This document shows, piece after piece, positions 6,693-16,739 of a DNA stretch of 58,635 nucleotides. Source of the DNA: Stagnimonas sp. (GTDB lineage Bacteria > Pseudomonadota > Gammaproteobacteria > Nevskiales > Nevskiaceae); NCBI GenBank assembly GCA_030696045.1, contig JAUYNO010000007.1:1-58635 (forward strand). The letters run 5' to 3'. Position 1 is the stretch's first letter. Each line of letters starts with the position of its first letter. Made by a program: the position numbers and the translations under genes. The notes beneath the pieces are model-generated. The model was given only the letters and a program-made list of their open reading frames with translations, made no database searches and had not been told where the DNA came from.

Positions 6693-8464
6693 ACAGCGCG
6701 GCGTCGATGAACACGCGGCTGGAGCCGTCCGTCCTGACGGACGCGACACTCCCGTTCAATCCTCACGCCCCCGACTTTTCCACGTTCGATGCCGATTCGC
6801 AGCGCATCTTCATGGCGACCGTCGCGTTCTTCGAAGAACGGGGCAAGCGCGTGCTGCTGGAGCAGGACCGCGAACGGACCTGGTATGCGGACTTCCTCGA
6901 GTTCCTGAAGCGGGAGCGGGTGCTCGCCACCTTGCTCACGCCGGCGGCGGAGGGCGGCGGGGATCCCAACAAGCGGTGGGATACCTGTCGCATCGCGATG
7001 ATGAGCCACATCCTCGGCTTCTACGGCGGGCAGTACTGGTATGCGTGGCAGGTCACGATTCTTGGCCTGGGACCGATCTGGCAAAGCGGTAACGCCGAGG
7101 TCAAGCAGCGCGCCGCGGCGCTGCTCGATGCCGGCGCAGTCTTCGCCTTCGGCTTGTCCGAGCGCGAGCACGGCGCCGACATCTACACGACCGATATGGT
7201 GCTGACACCCGACGGGCAGGGCGGCTACAAGGCCAACGGCGGCAAGTACTACATCGGCAACGCCAACGTCGCTGGCATGGTGTCCGTCTTTGGGCGCATC
7301 GCCGGCATCGAGGGCCCGGCCGCCTACGTGTTCTTCGTCGCGGACAGCCAGCACCCCGCTTACAAGCTGCGCGGCAACGTCGTGGCCAACCAGATGTACG
7401 TCGCCGCGTTCGACCTCGAGGACTATCCCGTCGCGCAGGCCGACGTCCTGCACGCCGGCCAGGAGGCTTTCGATGCAGGCATGAACACCGTCAACGTCGG
7501 CAAGTTCAACCTGGGCTTCGGCGCGGAAGGGCTGGTCGAGCATTGCTTTTACGAGGCGATCACGCATGCCGAGCGGCGCGTGCTCTTCAATGCCAAGGTC
7601 ACCGACTTCGCGCACGTGCAGGCCTTGTTCACGGACGCGTACGCGCGCTTGGCCGGCATGAAGCTGTTCGGCGAGCGCGCGATCGACTACCTGCGTTCGG
7701 CCTCCCGGGAAGACCGGCGCTATCTCCTGTTCAACACGGTCGAGAAGATCACGGTCACCCGGCAAGGTGCCAAGGCGTATGCCGACCTGTGGGACGTGAT
7801 CTCCGCCAAGGGCTTCGAGAAGGACACGTTCTTCCAGATGGCGCAATTCGGCCTGCAGGGCTTCCCCAAGATCGAGGGCACCGTGCACGTCAACCTAGCG
7901 CTGGCGCTGAAGTTCATGCCCAGCTACCTGTTCACCCCGGCGGATGCCAGCCTCGGCGAGGTGCCGACGCGCCGCGATGCCGCGGATGATGTGTTTCTGT
8001 TTCGCCAGGGCCCGACCAAGGGCTTGGCCAACGTGCGCTTCCATGACTGGCGGCTCGTGTTCACCCGCTTCGCTCACGTGCCGAATGTCGCCGTGTTTAT
8101 CGAACAGATCGATGCGTTGAAGGAAATGCTTAGCGCCGCCGCGCCGACGTCCGTGCAGCAGAAAGACCTGGATTTCACGCTTGCCATCGGAGAGATGTTC
8201 ACGCTGGTTCCGTATGCCGAGTTGATCCTGCAGCAAGTAGCAATCGCCGGCACGGAAGCGGCGCTGGTGGGCCAGGTCTTCGACGTGCTGGTCCGCGACT
8301 TCTCGGGCCACGCCCTTGCGCTTTACGGGAAGCCTTCGGCGACCGCCGCGCAGCAAGCGGCCGCGATGAATTGCATCCGACGGCCGAATGCGGATAGCGC
8401 GCGATTCGAAACGGTTTGGCGAAAGGCACGGAGCCTTGCCGGTGAGTATGAAATGAATCCCTAA
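6689..8464 (+). CDS. Acyl-CoA dehydrogenase, long form
   Basis: Predicted FAD-dependent acyl-CoA dehydrogenase of 591 residues, about 200 longer than short-chain types and nearer the FadE5/acyl-CoA oxidase size class. The mid-domain signature FAFGLSEREHGAD and the following GGKYYIGNANVAG are the flavin- and substrate-binding strands; the C-terminal helical part contains a conserved RLAGMKLFGERAIDYLRSAS block. The catalytic base was not assigned with confidence. Start: the ATG at 6689 overlaps the DUF4442 stop; the open frame extends upstream only as a shadow. It would introduce the first double bond in beta-oxidation of a fatty acid or steroid side chain. The paired hotdog protein and TetR regulator support an acyl-CoA role. 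Confidence 0.9.
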   Translation: MNSAASMNTRLEPSVLTDATLPFNPHAPDFSTFDADSQRIFMATVAFFEERGKRVLLEQDRERTWYADFLEFLKRERVLATLLTPAAEGGGDPNKRWDTCRIAMMSHILGFYGGQYWYAWQVTILGLGPIWQSGNAEVKQRAAALLDAGAVFAFGLSEREHGADIYTTDMVLTPDGQGGYKANGGKYYIGNANVAGMVSVFGRIAGIEGPAAYVFFVADSQHPAYKLRGNVVANQMYVAAFDLEDYPVAQADVLHAGQEAFDAGMNTVNVGKFNLGFGAEGLVEHCFYEAITHAERRVLFNAKVTDFAHVQALFTDAYARLAGMKLFGERAIDYLRSASREDRRYLLFNTVEKITVTRQGAKAYADLWDVISAKGFEKDTFFQMAQFGLQGFPKIEGTVHVNLALALKFMPSYLFTPADASLGEVPTRRDAADDVFLFRQGPTKGLANVRFHDWRLVFTRFAHVPNVAVFIEQIDALKEMLSAAAPTSVQQKDLDFTLAIGEMFTLVPYAELILQQVAIAGTEAALVGQVFDVLVRDFSGHALALYGKPSATAAQQAAAMNCIRRPNADSARFETVWRKARSLAGEYEMNP

Positions 8465-8595
8465 CTTTGAACGGCCACTTGGAGTTGGTCGGTTGTTTCT
8501 CGCCAGTTTCCGCTTTGGATATGGAACTGGAGGCCCGCGTAGACCAGGAAGCGTTGGCGCCAGCACTGACACTTCCGCACAGGCAAACGCGCAGC

Positions 8596-8988
8596 CTAGG
8601 TTCCGCGACTATCCACAAAGCTTCGCACTGCCGCCAGTCGCCCCTGCTCCTCCTCGGTATACAACCGCGATCGAGTCAGAAAGCGTCGGTCGCTCCCGTT
8701 GTCGAGCGAGAACATGCCGCCACGCCCCGGCACCACGTCGATGATCAGCTGGGTGTGCTGCCAATAGGCGAACTGCGGTCCGCTGATGAAGAACTCGGCG
8801 CCGCCGATGGTGCCGAGCCGGATGTCGCGGTCGCCGACGATGAAGTCGCCGACCGGATAGCACATGGGCGAGGAGCCGTCGCAGCAGCCGCCGGATTGGT
8901 GAAACAGCACCGGGCCGTGGCGGCGACGCAGCTCGTCGATCAGCTGCAAGGCTGCGGCGGTGGCGATGACTCGGGGGCAGGGTTCCAT
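8596..8988 (-). CDS. DUF779 protein associated with aldehyde dehydrogenase
   Basis: Soluble protein of 130 residues. Diagnostic features are FHQSGGCCDGSSPMC (a cysteine-rich loop near residues 30-44) and FWIS/FFISGPQFAYWQHTQL-type sequence in the middle, typical of DUF779. Family members are usually encoded beside AcoD/ExaC-type aldehyde dehydrogenases, and here such a gene lies at 9835-11355 on the same strand with a porin gene between them. The conserved cysteines suggest metal or redox binding, but the function is not known. Start: ATG with AAGGAGG 11 bases upstream. The 131 bases to the acyl-CoA dehydrogenase show no gene. Confidence 0.85.
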   Translation of the reverse strand: MEPCPRVIATAAALQLIDELRRRHGPVLFHQSGGCCDGSSPMCYPVGDFIVGDRDIRLGTIGGAEFFISGPQFAYWQHTQLIIDVVPGRGGMFSLDNGSDRRFLTRSRLYTEEEQGRLAAVRSFVDSRGT

Positions 8989-9059
8989 CGTCAGGGTGCC
9001 TCCTTAGCTGTGCCCTCGCGACCGGCCCGGCTCCGGGCCAGCGCGGGGGGCGGCGGGCC

Positions 9060-9752
9060 TCAGAAGCTGAGCTTGACCGTACCCACGACCCGGCTTTCCA
9101 GAATCGCGCCGGCTTCGTGGGCGTCGGTGTCGTGGTAGCGCAGGTCCAGCGACAGCCGCTTGCTGGCGGCCCAGCGGGTGCCGAGGTTCCAGGTGGCGTA
9201 GTCGAGCCCGGTGCCGACCTCCTGCTTGCCGTAGGCGCCGGAGACGGACCACTGCTCGTTGACCTTGTAGCTGCCGTTTAGCTCGGCATAGGTGCCGGAG
9301 TCGTCGGAGCCGAAATAGTCGCTGGTGTAGAGCACGGCCAGGCCAGCGCTGACCGGCCCCAGCGGATGGCTCAGCGCCAGCTTGTATTCGAGGGTGTCGA
9401 TGTCCACGCCGGCGGGCTGGTCGTGGTAGCCGTAGCGGACCAGGCCGAGATCGAGACCCAGCTGGCCGAGCTTGGTGGCCCAGCCGGCCCAGAGGTCGTA
9501 CTCGAAGTCGATGCTGTTGCCAAAGTCCACGTTCTCGGCGCCGACACCGACATAGAACCCGGCGGCGGCGAGATTGACGCTGCCGAAGACAAAGGGGTCC
9601 TCGCTGGTCTGGCTGACGCCGCGGAACACGTAGTCGCTGGCGGCACCCAGCGAGTAGGAAACCTGCGGCGCCTCGGCCAGGGCGGGCCCGGCGGCGCAGC
9701 TCAGGATTGCGGCCAGCAGCAGGCCCTGCCCTTGGGGGCGGAAATTGGTCAT
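9060..9752 (-). CDS. TorF-type (TIGR02001) outer membrane porin
   Basis: Exported beta-barrel protein of 230 residues with a signal peptide ending ALAEA near residue 27. The mature N-terminus YSLGAASDYVFRGVSQT is characteristic of TIGR02001 proteins, and the protein ends in a beta strand with a C-terminal Phe, as outer membrane proteins do. Start: two in-frame ATG codons occur at 9758 and 9752; the first abuts GGAG, while the second has 6 bases of spacing and is preferred. It is placed between the aldehyde dehydrogenase and DUF779 genes on the same strand, so it could admit the alcohol or aldehyde substrate. Its start region is almost identical to that of the dehydrogenase gene. Confidence 0.85.
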   Translation of the reverse strand: MTNFRPQGQGLLLAAILSCAAGPALAEAPQVSYSLGAASDYVFRGVSQTSEDPFVFGSVNLAAAGFYVGVGAENVDFGNSIDFEYDLWAGWATKLGQLGLDLGLVRYGYHDQPAGVDIDTLEYKLALSHPLGPVSAGLAVLYTSDYFGSDDSGTYAELNGSYKVNEQWSVSGAYGKQEVGTGLDYATWNLGTRWAASKRLSLDLRYHDTDAHEAGAILESRVVGTVKLSF

Positions 9753-9792
9753 GGTCATCTCCTCGTGGATTTTTTGTAGGTCTGTGGCGATG

Positions 9793-9818
9793 GGCGGGCG
9801 GCTTGCAGGCCGCCCGCC
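9793..9818. other. Strong intergenic stem-loop between aldehyde dehydrogenase and porin genes
   Basis: GGCGGGCGGC and GCCGCCCGCC pair perfectly over 10 bp around a 6-base loop. No T tract follows on either strand, so it is more likely an RNA-processing or 3'-stabilising hairpin, or a pause site, than an intrinsic terminator. Confidence 0.55.
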
Positions 9819-9834
9819 GAACGCCTGGCGCGGC

Positions 9835-11355
<1,521 letters not shown>

Positions 11356-11393
11356 GGTGATCTCCTCGTGGTTCTGGTGGTGCCAGCCATAGG

Positions 11394-11409
11394 GGCAGCG
11401 CCCGTGCCA
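11394..11409 (-). promoter_or_regulatory. Sigma-54 promoter of the aldehyde dehydrogenase gene
   Basis: On the minus strand: TGGCAC-GGGCG-CTGCC. The GG and GC dinucleotides are separated by 10 bases as required for -24/-12 elements. The predicted start of transcription is near 11383, about 28 bases before the ATG. Confidence 0.75.
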
Positions 11410-11532
11410 GCGCCCCGGCCGGGCTCCAGTCGGCCGGACTATCTCCTTGAAGTCCCGCGACAATTCGTCGGCGCCAGGCGACCACTGCGGCAAGTACCTG
11501 CTTGCGTCGCGGCAGTGGCTATGTCAGTTGAT

Positions 11533-11571
11533 GCAACAGCGTGCGGAACCGCTGTCGCAAATTGCGACAGC
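11533..11571. promoter_or_regulatory. Upstream activator sites for the AcoR-like regulator
   Basis: Three related half-sites: GCAACAGCG (11533-11541), CCGCTGTCGC (11549-11558) and TTGCGACAGC (11562-11571). The second and third form a perfect palindrome with 10-bp arms around one base (11551-11571). They lie about 125-175 bp upstream of the sigma-54 promoter and just before the regulator's own ATG (11587), so they could serve activation and autoregulation. Confidence 0.65.
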
Positions 11572-11586
11572 TGCCGAGGAGACGCG

Positions 11587-13461
11587 ATGAGCCTGAACAA
11601 CGAGCATCAGACGGTACTGGCCGCCCGGCGGCGCTTCTTCGAGGACGGCCGCCTGCCGCGCGGTCTGGTGCCCGATGCCATCGTGCGGTCCTGGAGCCGC
11701 TGCGCCGCGCTGGGCCTGGAAGCCGCCGCGCCGCCCGCGTTCGATCCGCTACCCGGCGGCGCGCTGCGCGAAGCCTGCGAGCGCAACGAGCAGCTGCGCC
11801 GCCAGTGCCGGCCCGAGCTGGAAACCCTGTACGCCGAGGCCCGCGACAGCGACAGCGTGGTGATCCTGACCGACGCCCGGGGCCTGGTGCTGGACGCCGT
11901 CGGCAGCCCCGGCTTCGCCGACAAGGCGGCGCGGGTGGCGCTGCGCCCCGGGGTGCAATGGCACGAGGCCGCCACCGGCACCAATGCCATCGGCATGGCG
12001 CTGATCGAGCACCGGCCGGTGGAGGTGCGCGGTGCCGAACACTATTTCGCGCCGCACCGGGTGCTCAGCTGCTTTGCCGCGCCGATCATGGACCCCCAGG
12101 GCGAGGTGGTGGGCGCCCTCGACCTCTCGGGGCACGCCGCCCTGCCGCACCAGCACGCCCTGGGTCTGCTGCGGATGGTGGTGAACCAGATCGAGCACCG
12201 CCTGTTCGAGGGCCGCTACCGCCATTGCGAGGTGCTGCGCCTGCACCAGGACCCGGCCCTGCTGGGCAGCGCGCGCGAGGGCGTGCTGGTGTTCGAGGAC
12301 CATCGCCTGATCGCCGCCAATCGCCACGCCCTGGCGCTGCTGGGCATCGCCTGGGACGGGCTGGGCAGCCTGCGCTATTCGGAACTGTTTTCCACCGCGC
12401 TGTCGCAGTTGCGGGACGGCGCGCCGCTGCGCGGCCTGCGCGGCCAGCCCCTGCACGGCCGTCTGGACCCGCCGTTGCCGCCGCTGCCCCGCCCGGTCGT
12501 GCTCGCAGCTGCGGTCGGTGCGCGGTCCGGCGCGGCCGAGTGCGGCCCGGTGCTCGACAGCCACCTGCGCGCGGCCCTGCGGAAGGCGGCGCGGGTTCTC
12601 AACGCCGACCTGCCGGTGCTGTTGCAGGGCGAAACCGGGGCCGGCAAGGAAATCTTCGCGCGGCAACTGCACGCCGCCAGCGACCGCGCCGAGGGGCCCA
12701 TGGTCGCGGTCAATTGCGCCGCCCTGCCGGAGAATCTGATCGAGGCCGAGCTGTTCGGCTACGAGGAAGGCGCCTTCACCGGCGCCCGCCGCCGGGGCTC
12801 GCCGGGGCAGTTGCGCCAGGCCCAGGGCGGGGTGCTGTTCCTGGACGAGATCGGCGACATGCCCCTGGCATTGCAGTGCCGGCTGCTGCGCGTGCTGCAG
12901 GAGCGCGCCGTGCTGCCCCTGGGTGGCAGCAAGCCGGTGCCGGTGGATTTCCGCCTGATCTGCGCCAGCCATCGCGACCTGCGCCGCGCGGTGAACGAGG
13001 GCCATTTCCGCGCCGACCTGTACTACCGCATCGCCCAGTACACGGTGCCGCTGCCGGCCTTGCGCGAGCATCCCGACCTGGCCGGGCTGATCCGCGAATT
13101 CTGGAGCCGCCTGCAAAGCCGGCCCGCGGTCGAGCTGCCCGCGCCGGTGCTGCAACGGCTGGCGGCCCACGACTGGCCCGGCAACTACCGGGAACTGGTG
13201 GCGAGCCTACGCGCCATGCTGGCCCTGGTTGAGCCCGGCTGTCCGCTGACGGTCGAGGATCTACCCGCGCCGCTGCGCCAGGTTTCGGCCAACGCCGCAG
13301 GCCGGTCGCTGGCGGCCAGCGCGGCCGGCAGTCTGAGCGAGTTGGAAGTAGCGGCCATGCGCACCGCGCTCGATGCCGCCCAGGGCAATGTCTCGGCGGC
13401 GGCCCGCCGGTTGGGCGTCAGCCGCAGCACCCTGTACCGGCGGCTGTTGCCGCCGCCCTAG
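11587..13461 (+). CDS. acoR: AcoR-like sigma-54-dependent activator
   Basis: Enhancer-binding transcription factor of 624 residues. Order of domains: an N-terminal GAF-type sensor (about 60-210; [17 protein letters not shown] is typical of AcoR), a linker, an AAA+ domain with Walker A GETGAGKE at 348-355, the sigma-54 contact motif GAFTGA at 395-400 and Walker [11 protein letters not shown], then a Fis-type helix-turn-helix at about 599-622. All elements needed for activation are intact. Start: ATG with GAGGAG 5 bases upstream; the long upstream open frame is a shadow of the dehydrogenase gene. It is divergent from acoD, whose sigma-54 promoter and upstream half-sites are its likely targets. 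The inducer is probably an aldehyde, ketone or alcohol, by analogy only. Confidence 0.93.
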   Translation: MSLNNEHQTVLAARRRFFEDGRLPRGLVPDAIVRSWSRCAALGLEAAAPPAFDPLPGGALREACERNEQLRRQCRPELETLYAEARDSDSVVILTDARGLVLDAVGSPGFADKAARVALRPGVQWHEAATGTNAIGMALIEHRPVEVRGAEHYFAPHRVLSCFAAPIMDPQGEVVGALDLSGHAALPHQHALGLLRMVVNQIEHRLFEGRYRHCEVLRLHQDPALLGSAREGVLVFEDHRLIAANRHALALLGIAWDGLGSLRYSELFSTALSQLRDGAPLRGLRGQPLHGRLDPPLPPLPRPVVLAAAVGARSGAAECGPVLDSHLRAALRKAARVLNADLPVLLQGETGAGKEIFARQLHAASDRAEGPMVAVNCAALPENLIEAELFGYEEGAFTGARRRGSPGQLRQAQGGVLFLDEIGDMPLALQCRLLRVLQERAVLPLGGSKPVPVDFRLICASHRDLRRAVNEGHFRADLYYRIAQYTVPLPALREHPDLAGLIREFWSRLQSRPAVELPAPVLQRLAAHDWPGNYRELVASLRAMLALVEPGCPLTVEDLPAPLRQVSANAAGRSLAASAAGSLSELEVAAMRTALDAAQGNVSAAARRLGVSRSTLYRRLLPPP

Positions 13462-13467
13462 TGCATC

Positions 13468-13660
13468 TTTGGTTCAAGTGGCGCGATCATTTTTATCCCC
13501 TCTCCCGCTTGCGGGAGAGGGGTAGGGGTGAGGGGCCTTTGCCGCTGCCCGCGCCAACAGCCCCTCATCCGGCGCTTCGCGCGTGCGAGGCATGCTCGCA
13601 CTCTCCCGCGAGCGGGAGAAGGGATTTCATTCTTCAAGTGATGTCATCACTTGAACCAAA
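13468..13660. mobile_element. MITE-like element with 13-bp terminal inverted repeats
   Basis: TTTGGTTCAAGTG (13468-13480) and CACTTGAACCAAA (13648-13660) are perfect inverted repeats around a 193-bp unit. Inside lie two CTCTCCCGC...GCGGGAGAG hairpins and, at the right end, a palindrome TTCAAGTGATG-T-CATCACTTGAA (13633-13655). It has no coding capacity and occupies nearly the whole 205-bp gap between the convergent acoR and AhpD-like genes. No target duplication is evident. Confidence 0.6.
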
Positions 13661-13666
13661 AACGCC

Positions 13667-14149
13667 CTAGCTTCCCAAGGTCAGGCTGCAACTCTGCCCC
13701 ACGTCCAGCACCCGCATGGTCCGCCCCGCGCCGAGCCAGAGCGAGCAGCAGATGGCGAGGTCGACGATCTCGGCCTCGCTGTAGTGCTGGCGGAAGCGCT
13801 GCCAGAAATCGGCGTCGGCACGCAGGCCGACATGGTCGAGCGCGAAGCGCTCGGCGTACTCGGCGGCCAGGCGTTCGCGCGCGCTGTAGCCGGGCGCGTC
13901 GCGCCAGTTCAGCACCTGGGCGTAGAAGGCCTCGTCGAGTCCGTCCGCTGCCGGCTGCGCGTAGCGCGCGCCCAGGCAGACCGCGCACTCGTTGGCGAGG
14001 GCGATGCGCATGCGCGCGATCTCCTGCACGCGCCGCGGTAGCAGGCTCTTGCTGTAGACGGCTTCGCTGAGCCCGATCAGGCCGGGCGCCATCTCGGGCC
14101 GCAGGCCCATCCAGCTGCCGAGATCGTCGGTGACCTTGATGTTGGGCAT
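13667..14149 (-). CDS. Carboxymuconolactone decarboxylase/AhpD-like protein
   Basis: Soluble helical protein of 160 residues. The AhpD-type redox motif C55-A-V-C58 lies in ALANECAVCLGAR, the second half of the CMD domain. Such proteins act as peroxidase partners or, in decarboxylase subfamilies without the CxxC pair, on ring-cleavage lactones; with both cysteines present a redox role is more likely. It is the last gene of the minus-strand meta-cleavage cluster, 23 bases after the SDR gene at 14173-15132. A C-terminal segment (SCSLTLGS) holds a further cysteine. Confidence 0.85.
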   Translation of the reverse strand: MPNIKVTDDLGSWMGLRPEMAPGLIGLSEAVYSKSLLPRRVQEIARMRIALANECAVCLGARYAQPAADGLDEAFYAQVLNWRDAPGYSARERLAAEYAERFALDHVGLRADADFWQRFRQHYSEAEIVDLAICCSLWLGAGRTMRVLDVGQSCSLTLGS

Positions 14150-14172
14150 GGGCGTGCTCGCGGTGCGTGGAA

Positions 14173-15132
14173 CTATTGGGGAGGCAGGCCGGCGTACCAG
14201 GCCTCAGTGGCTTCCAGCAGTCGGCGGGCCACCTCGGTGTCGGCGCTATCGGCGCTGGCGGTCGCCGGCTGGCAGCGCTGCCAGTAGCGACCGCCGTCGG
14301 CGGTCGGGCTGCTGGCGCAGTGCACCGAGGTCTGCGCACCTTCTTCCGGGGTCAGCAGGAAGAAGGCCTCGACCGGCGCGAAGGCGCGACGCACCGCTTC
14401 CAGGCGCGGGTTGCCGCGCAGGCCCTGGTCGGCGATGTGGGTGTACACCGCGCCCGGGTGCAGACTGTAGGTCTTCAGCTGATCGGTGGCGCCATGGCGC
14501 CGCTGCAGCGCCTGGGCAGCGTGCATCAGCGCCAGCTTGGAATTGCCGTAGGCGAACCAGGAGTTGTAGGGCCGCTGCATCCCGAACAGGTCGGCATTGC
14601 TGCCCTTGGCGTGCAGCTGCGAGACGACATTGATCAGGCGCGCCTCGCCGAACTGCCGGCCGGTCTGCCGCAGCAGCGGCAGCAGGCCCAGCGTCAGGTG
14701 AAGGCTGCCCAGGTAGTTGGTGCGCCAGTGCCGCTCCTGGCCATCCGGCGTCAGCTGCGCCTGCTTCCACTGCGACAGCAGGTCCAGATGGATGCCGGCG
14801 TTGTTGATGAGCACGTCCAGGCGCTCGCCGTGCGTGCTAAGCAGCCAGGTGATGAACGCCTGCGTCGAGGCCGCATCCGCGAGATCGAGCGCCTGCGCGG
14901 CTATGCGACCGTGGCCCGGCTCGCTGGCGATGCGCTCGCGCAATTGCGCGGCGACGGCCTCGGGATTCCGGCGCGTGGTGATGACCACATCGGCGCCCCA
15001 GCCGGCGAGCTGGCGCGCGGTCTCGAAGCCGATGGAGCCGGGCGCCGCGCCGGTGACGACCATCTGCTTGCCGCGCAGGTCGATGCGCTCCGCCCGCGCA
15101 GCCCTCAGGAACCAGCTGCGGATGCGGCTCAC
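14173..15132 (-). CDS. Short-chain dehydrogenase, retinol-dehydrogenase-like
   Basis: NAD(P)-dependent oxidoreductase of 319 residues. The cofactor loop is TGAAPGSIG at 27-35, one residue longer than the usual TGxxxGIG; NNAG is at 110-113 and the catalytic pair is Y195-x3-K199 in AYGNSK. Start: GTG at 15132, whose first bases overlap the stop of the VOC gene (GTGA), indicating translational coupling. The preceding open frame is a shadow. The protein resembles the retinol dehydrogenase/protochlorophyllide reductase branch, which acts on hydrophobic alcohols or ketones. It belongs to the 14 kb-19.4 kb catabolic operon. Confidence 0.85.
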   Translation of the reverse strand: MSRIRSWFLRAARAERIDLRGKQMVVTGAAPGSIGFETARQLAGWGADVVITTRRNPEAVAAQLRERIASEPGHGRIAAQALDLADAASTQAFITWLLSTHGERLDVLINNAGIHLDLLSQWKQAQLTPDGQERHWRTNYLGSLHLTLGLLPLLRQTGRQFGEARLINVVSQLHAKGSNADLFGMQRPYNSWFAYGNSKLALMHAAQALQRRHGATDQLKTYSLHPGAVYTHIADQGLRGNPRLEAVRRAFAPVEAFFLLTPEEGAQTSVHCASSPTADGGRYWQRCQPATASADSADTEVARRLLEATEAWYAGLPPQ

Positions 15133-15668
15133 GTCCGCGCCTCGAAATCGAACACCGTGACTGGCGCACTGACCCCGTCCCAATCGCGCGAGGCCTGCTG
15201 GCCCTGCGCGAAGCCGTCGAGGATGAGCGGCACCGCCTCGATGAATTCGTACAGCGGCCCGGGCTCGGCGGGCGATTCGAAATAGGCGACCCGCACCGCG
15301 CCGTTGCTGGCCTCGAACACCGGCCGCCAGCCGCGTGCCTGCGCTTCGGACACATCGCGGTCGAGATCGCTGGAGTGCCAGGCGATGTGGTGCATGCCGA
15401 CCCTGGGCTGGCCGTCGGCGTGCTGGTAGGGCGAGGGCGTGGCGCTGATCGGCTGGATCAGCTCGATCTGCACCTCGCCCTGGTACGACAGGCCGACGTG
15501 CAGCTTCACCTCGGTGCTTTCGCCACGGCAGACGCCCTGCATCCGCGCATTGCGGTAGACCAGCCAGGGACCGACGCCGGTGCCGGCGATCCAGCGCGCG
15601 ATGGCGGCGTCGAGGTCTTCGACGACATAGGCCAGCTGCTTGATCGGGCCCCAGGCCTTGGCGTTCAT
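15129..15668 (-). CDS. VOC (glyoxalase/epimerase-like) family protein
   Basis: Protein of 179 residues with two paired beta-alpha-beta modules. The second module shows MHHIAWHSSDLD and the terminal glutamate in LYEFIEA, usual metal-ligand positions; the first module has LAYVVEDL, without the histidine that metal-binding members carry there. It is therefore unlikely to be an extradiol dioxygenase, which would also be about 290 residues long, and may be an isomerase, epimerase or lyase-like member. It lies 15 bases after the aldolase gene, and its stop overlaps the SDR start. The substrate is unknown; the operon suggests a ring-cleavage or side-chain intermediate. Confidence 0.75.
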   Translation of the reverse strand: MNAKAWGPIKQLAYVVEDLDAAIARWIAGTGVGPWLVYRNARMQGVCRGESTEVKLHVGLSYQGEVQIELIQPISATPSPYQHADGQPRVGMHHIAWHSSDLDRDVSEAQARGWRPVFEASNGAVRVAYFESPAEPGPLYEFIEAVPLILDGFAQGQQASRDWDGVSAPVTVFDFEART

Positions 15669-15683
15669 GGGGCCGCCGGCGCC

Positions 15684-16739
15684 TTATGCCGCCTTGTCCT
15701 TCAGCAAGCCCCGCTCCTTGGCCATGGTCAGTGCGGTGTCCTCGATCATGTCTTCCTGGCCGCCGATCATCTTCTTGCGGCCCAGTTCGACCAGGATGTC
15801 GCGCGCCGGCAGGCCGTACTTCTTGCCGGCGCGGTCGGCGTGCAGCAAAAAGGTCGAGTACACGCCGGCGAAGCCGAGCGTGAGCGAGCTGCGGTCGACG
15901 CGGACGATGTGATCCATCATCGGGAAGATGATGTCCTGGGTCAGGTCCATGAGCTTGAACAGGTCGCAGCCGGTGTCTATGCCCATGCGTTCGCAGACCG
16001 CGATGAAGACTTCCAGCGGCGTGTTGCCGGCGCCGGCGCCGAGGCCGCCGACCGAGGCGTCGATGCGGGAAGCCCCTTCTTCAATCGCGGCGATGGAATT
16101 GGCGATGCCCATGCCGAGGTTGTGATGGCCGTGGAAGCCGATCTCGGTTTCCGGCTTGAGCACGGCACGCAGGGCGCGCACGCGCTCGATCACGTCGCTC
16201 GGCAGCATGTAGCCGGCGGAGTCGGTGATGTAGATGGTCTGCGCGCCGTAGCTCTCCATCAGCTTGCCCTGCTCGGCCAGGCCCTTGGCGTCGTTGAGGT
16301 GGGCCATCATCAGGAAGCCGGTGGCGTCCATGCCGAGCTTGCGGGCATAGGCGATGTGCTGCGGGCTGGTGTCGGCTTCGGTGCAATGGGTGGCAACGTG
16401 CACGCTGCGCACGCCGTGGTCGTAGGCGCTCTGCAACTCCTTCATGGTGCCCAGGCCCGGGATCAGCAGCGCCGAGATCCTGGCCCGCTTCATCTTCGGC
16501 ACCACCGCGTCCCAGTACTCCTCGTTGCTGTGCATGGCGAAGCCGTGCTGCAGGGAGTTGCCGCCCAGGCCGGCGCCGTGCGAGACCTGGATCAGCGGCA
16601 CGCCGGCCTCGTCGAGCGCGGTGGCAACCGCGATCATCTGCGCGGTGGAGATCTGCTCGCGCTTGGCGTGCATGCCATCGCGCAGCGCCATGTCGTGCAC
16701 CAGGACCTTGCGGCCCTTGAGGTTCTTCAGCTCGCTCAT
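15684..16739 (-). CDS. mhpE: 4-hydroxy-2-oxovalerate aldolase
   Basis: Cleaves 4-hydroxy-2-oxoacids to pyruvate and an aldehyde (acetaldehyde or propanal), the penultimate meta-cleavage step. The product has 351 residues. Conserved residues of the DmpG/BphI/HsaF family are in place: R20-D21 and H24 in LRDGMHAKR, and the metal ligands D21, H203 and H205 in GFHGHHN. The start overlaps the stop of the acylating dehydrogenase by one base (TAATG). Family members form a channelling complex with that dehydrogenase, and the tight gene coupling fits this. The C-terminal communication domain is complete, so the protein should be active. Confidence 0.95.
   Translation of the reverse strand: MSELKNLKGRKVLVHDMALRDGMHAKREQISTAQMIAVATALDEAGVPLIQVSHGAGLGGNSLQHGFAMHSNEEYWDAVVPKMKRARISALLIPGLGTMKELQSAYDHGVRSVHVATHCTEADTSPQHIAYARKLGMDATGFLMMAHLNDAKGLAEQGKLMESYGAQTIYITDSAGYMLPSDVIERVRALRAVLKPETEIGFHGHHNLGMGIANSIAAIEEGASRIDASVGGLGAGAGNTPLEVFIAVCERMGIDTGCDLFKLMDLTQDIIFPMMDHIVRVDRSSLTLGFAGVYSTFLLHADRAGKKYGLPARDILVELGRKKMIGGQEDMIEDTALTMAKERGLLKDKAA

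Noticed and set aside
9024..9039. GGCCCGG/CCGGGCC stem-loop after the porin gene as a terminator
   Set aside because: Loop of only two bases and no T tract on either strand.
15129..15668. VOC protein as the missing extradiol dioxygenase
   Set aside because: Too short (179 residues) and lacks the first metal-binding histidine.
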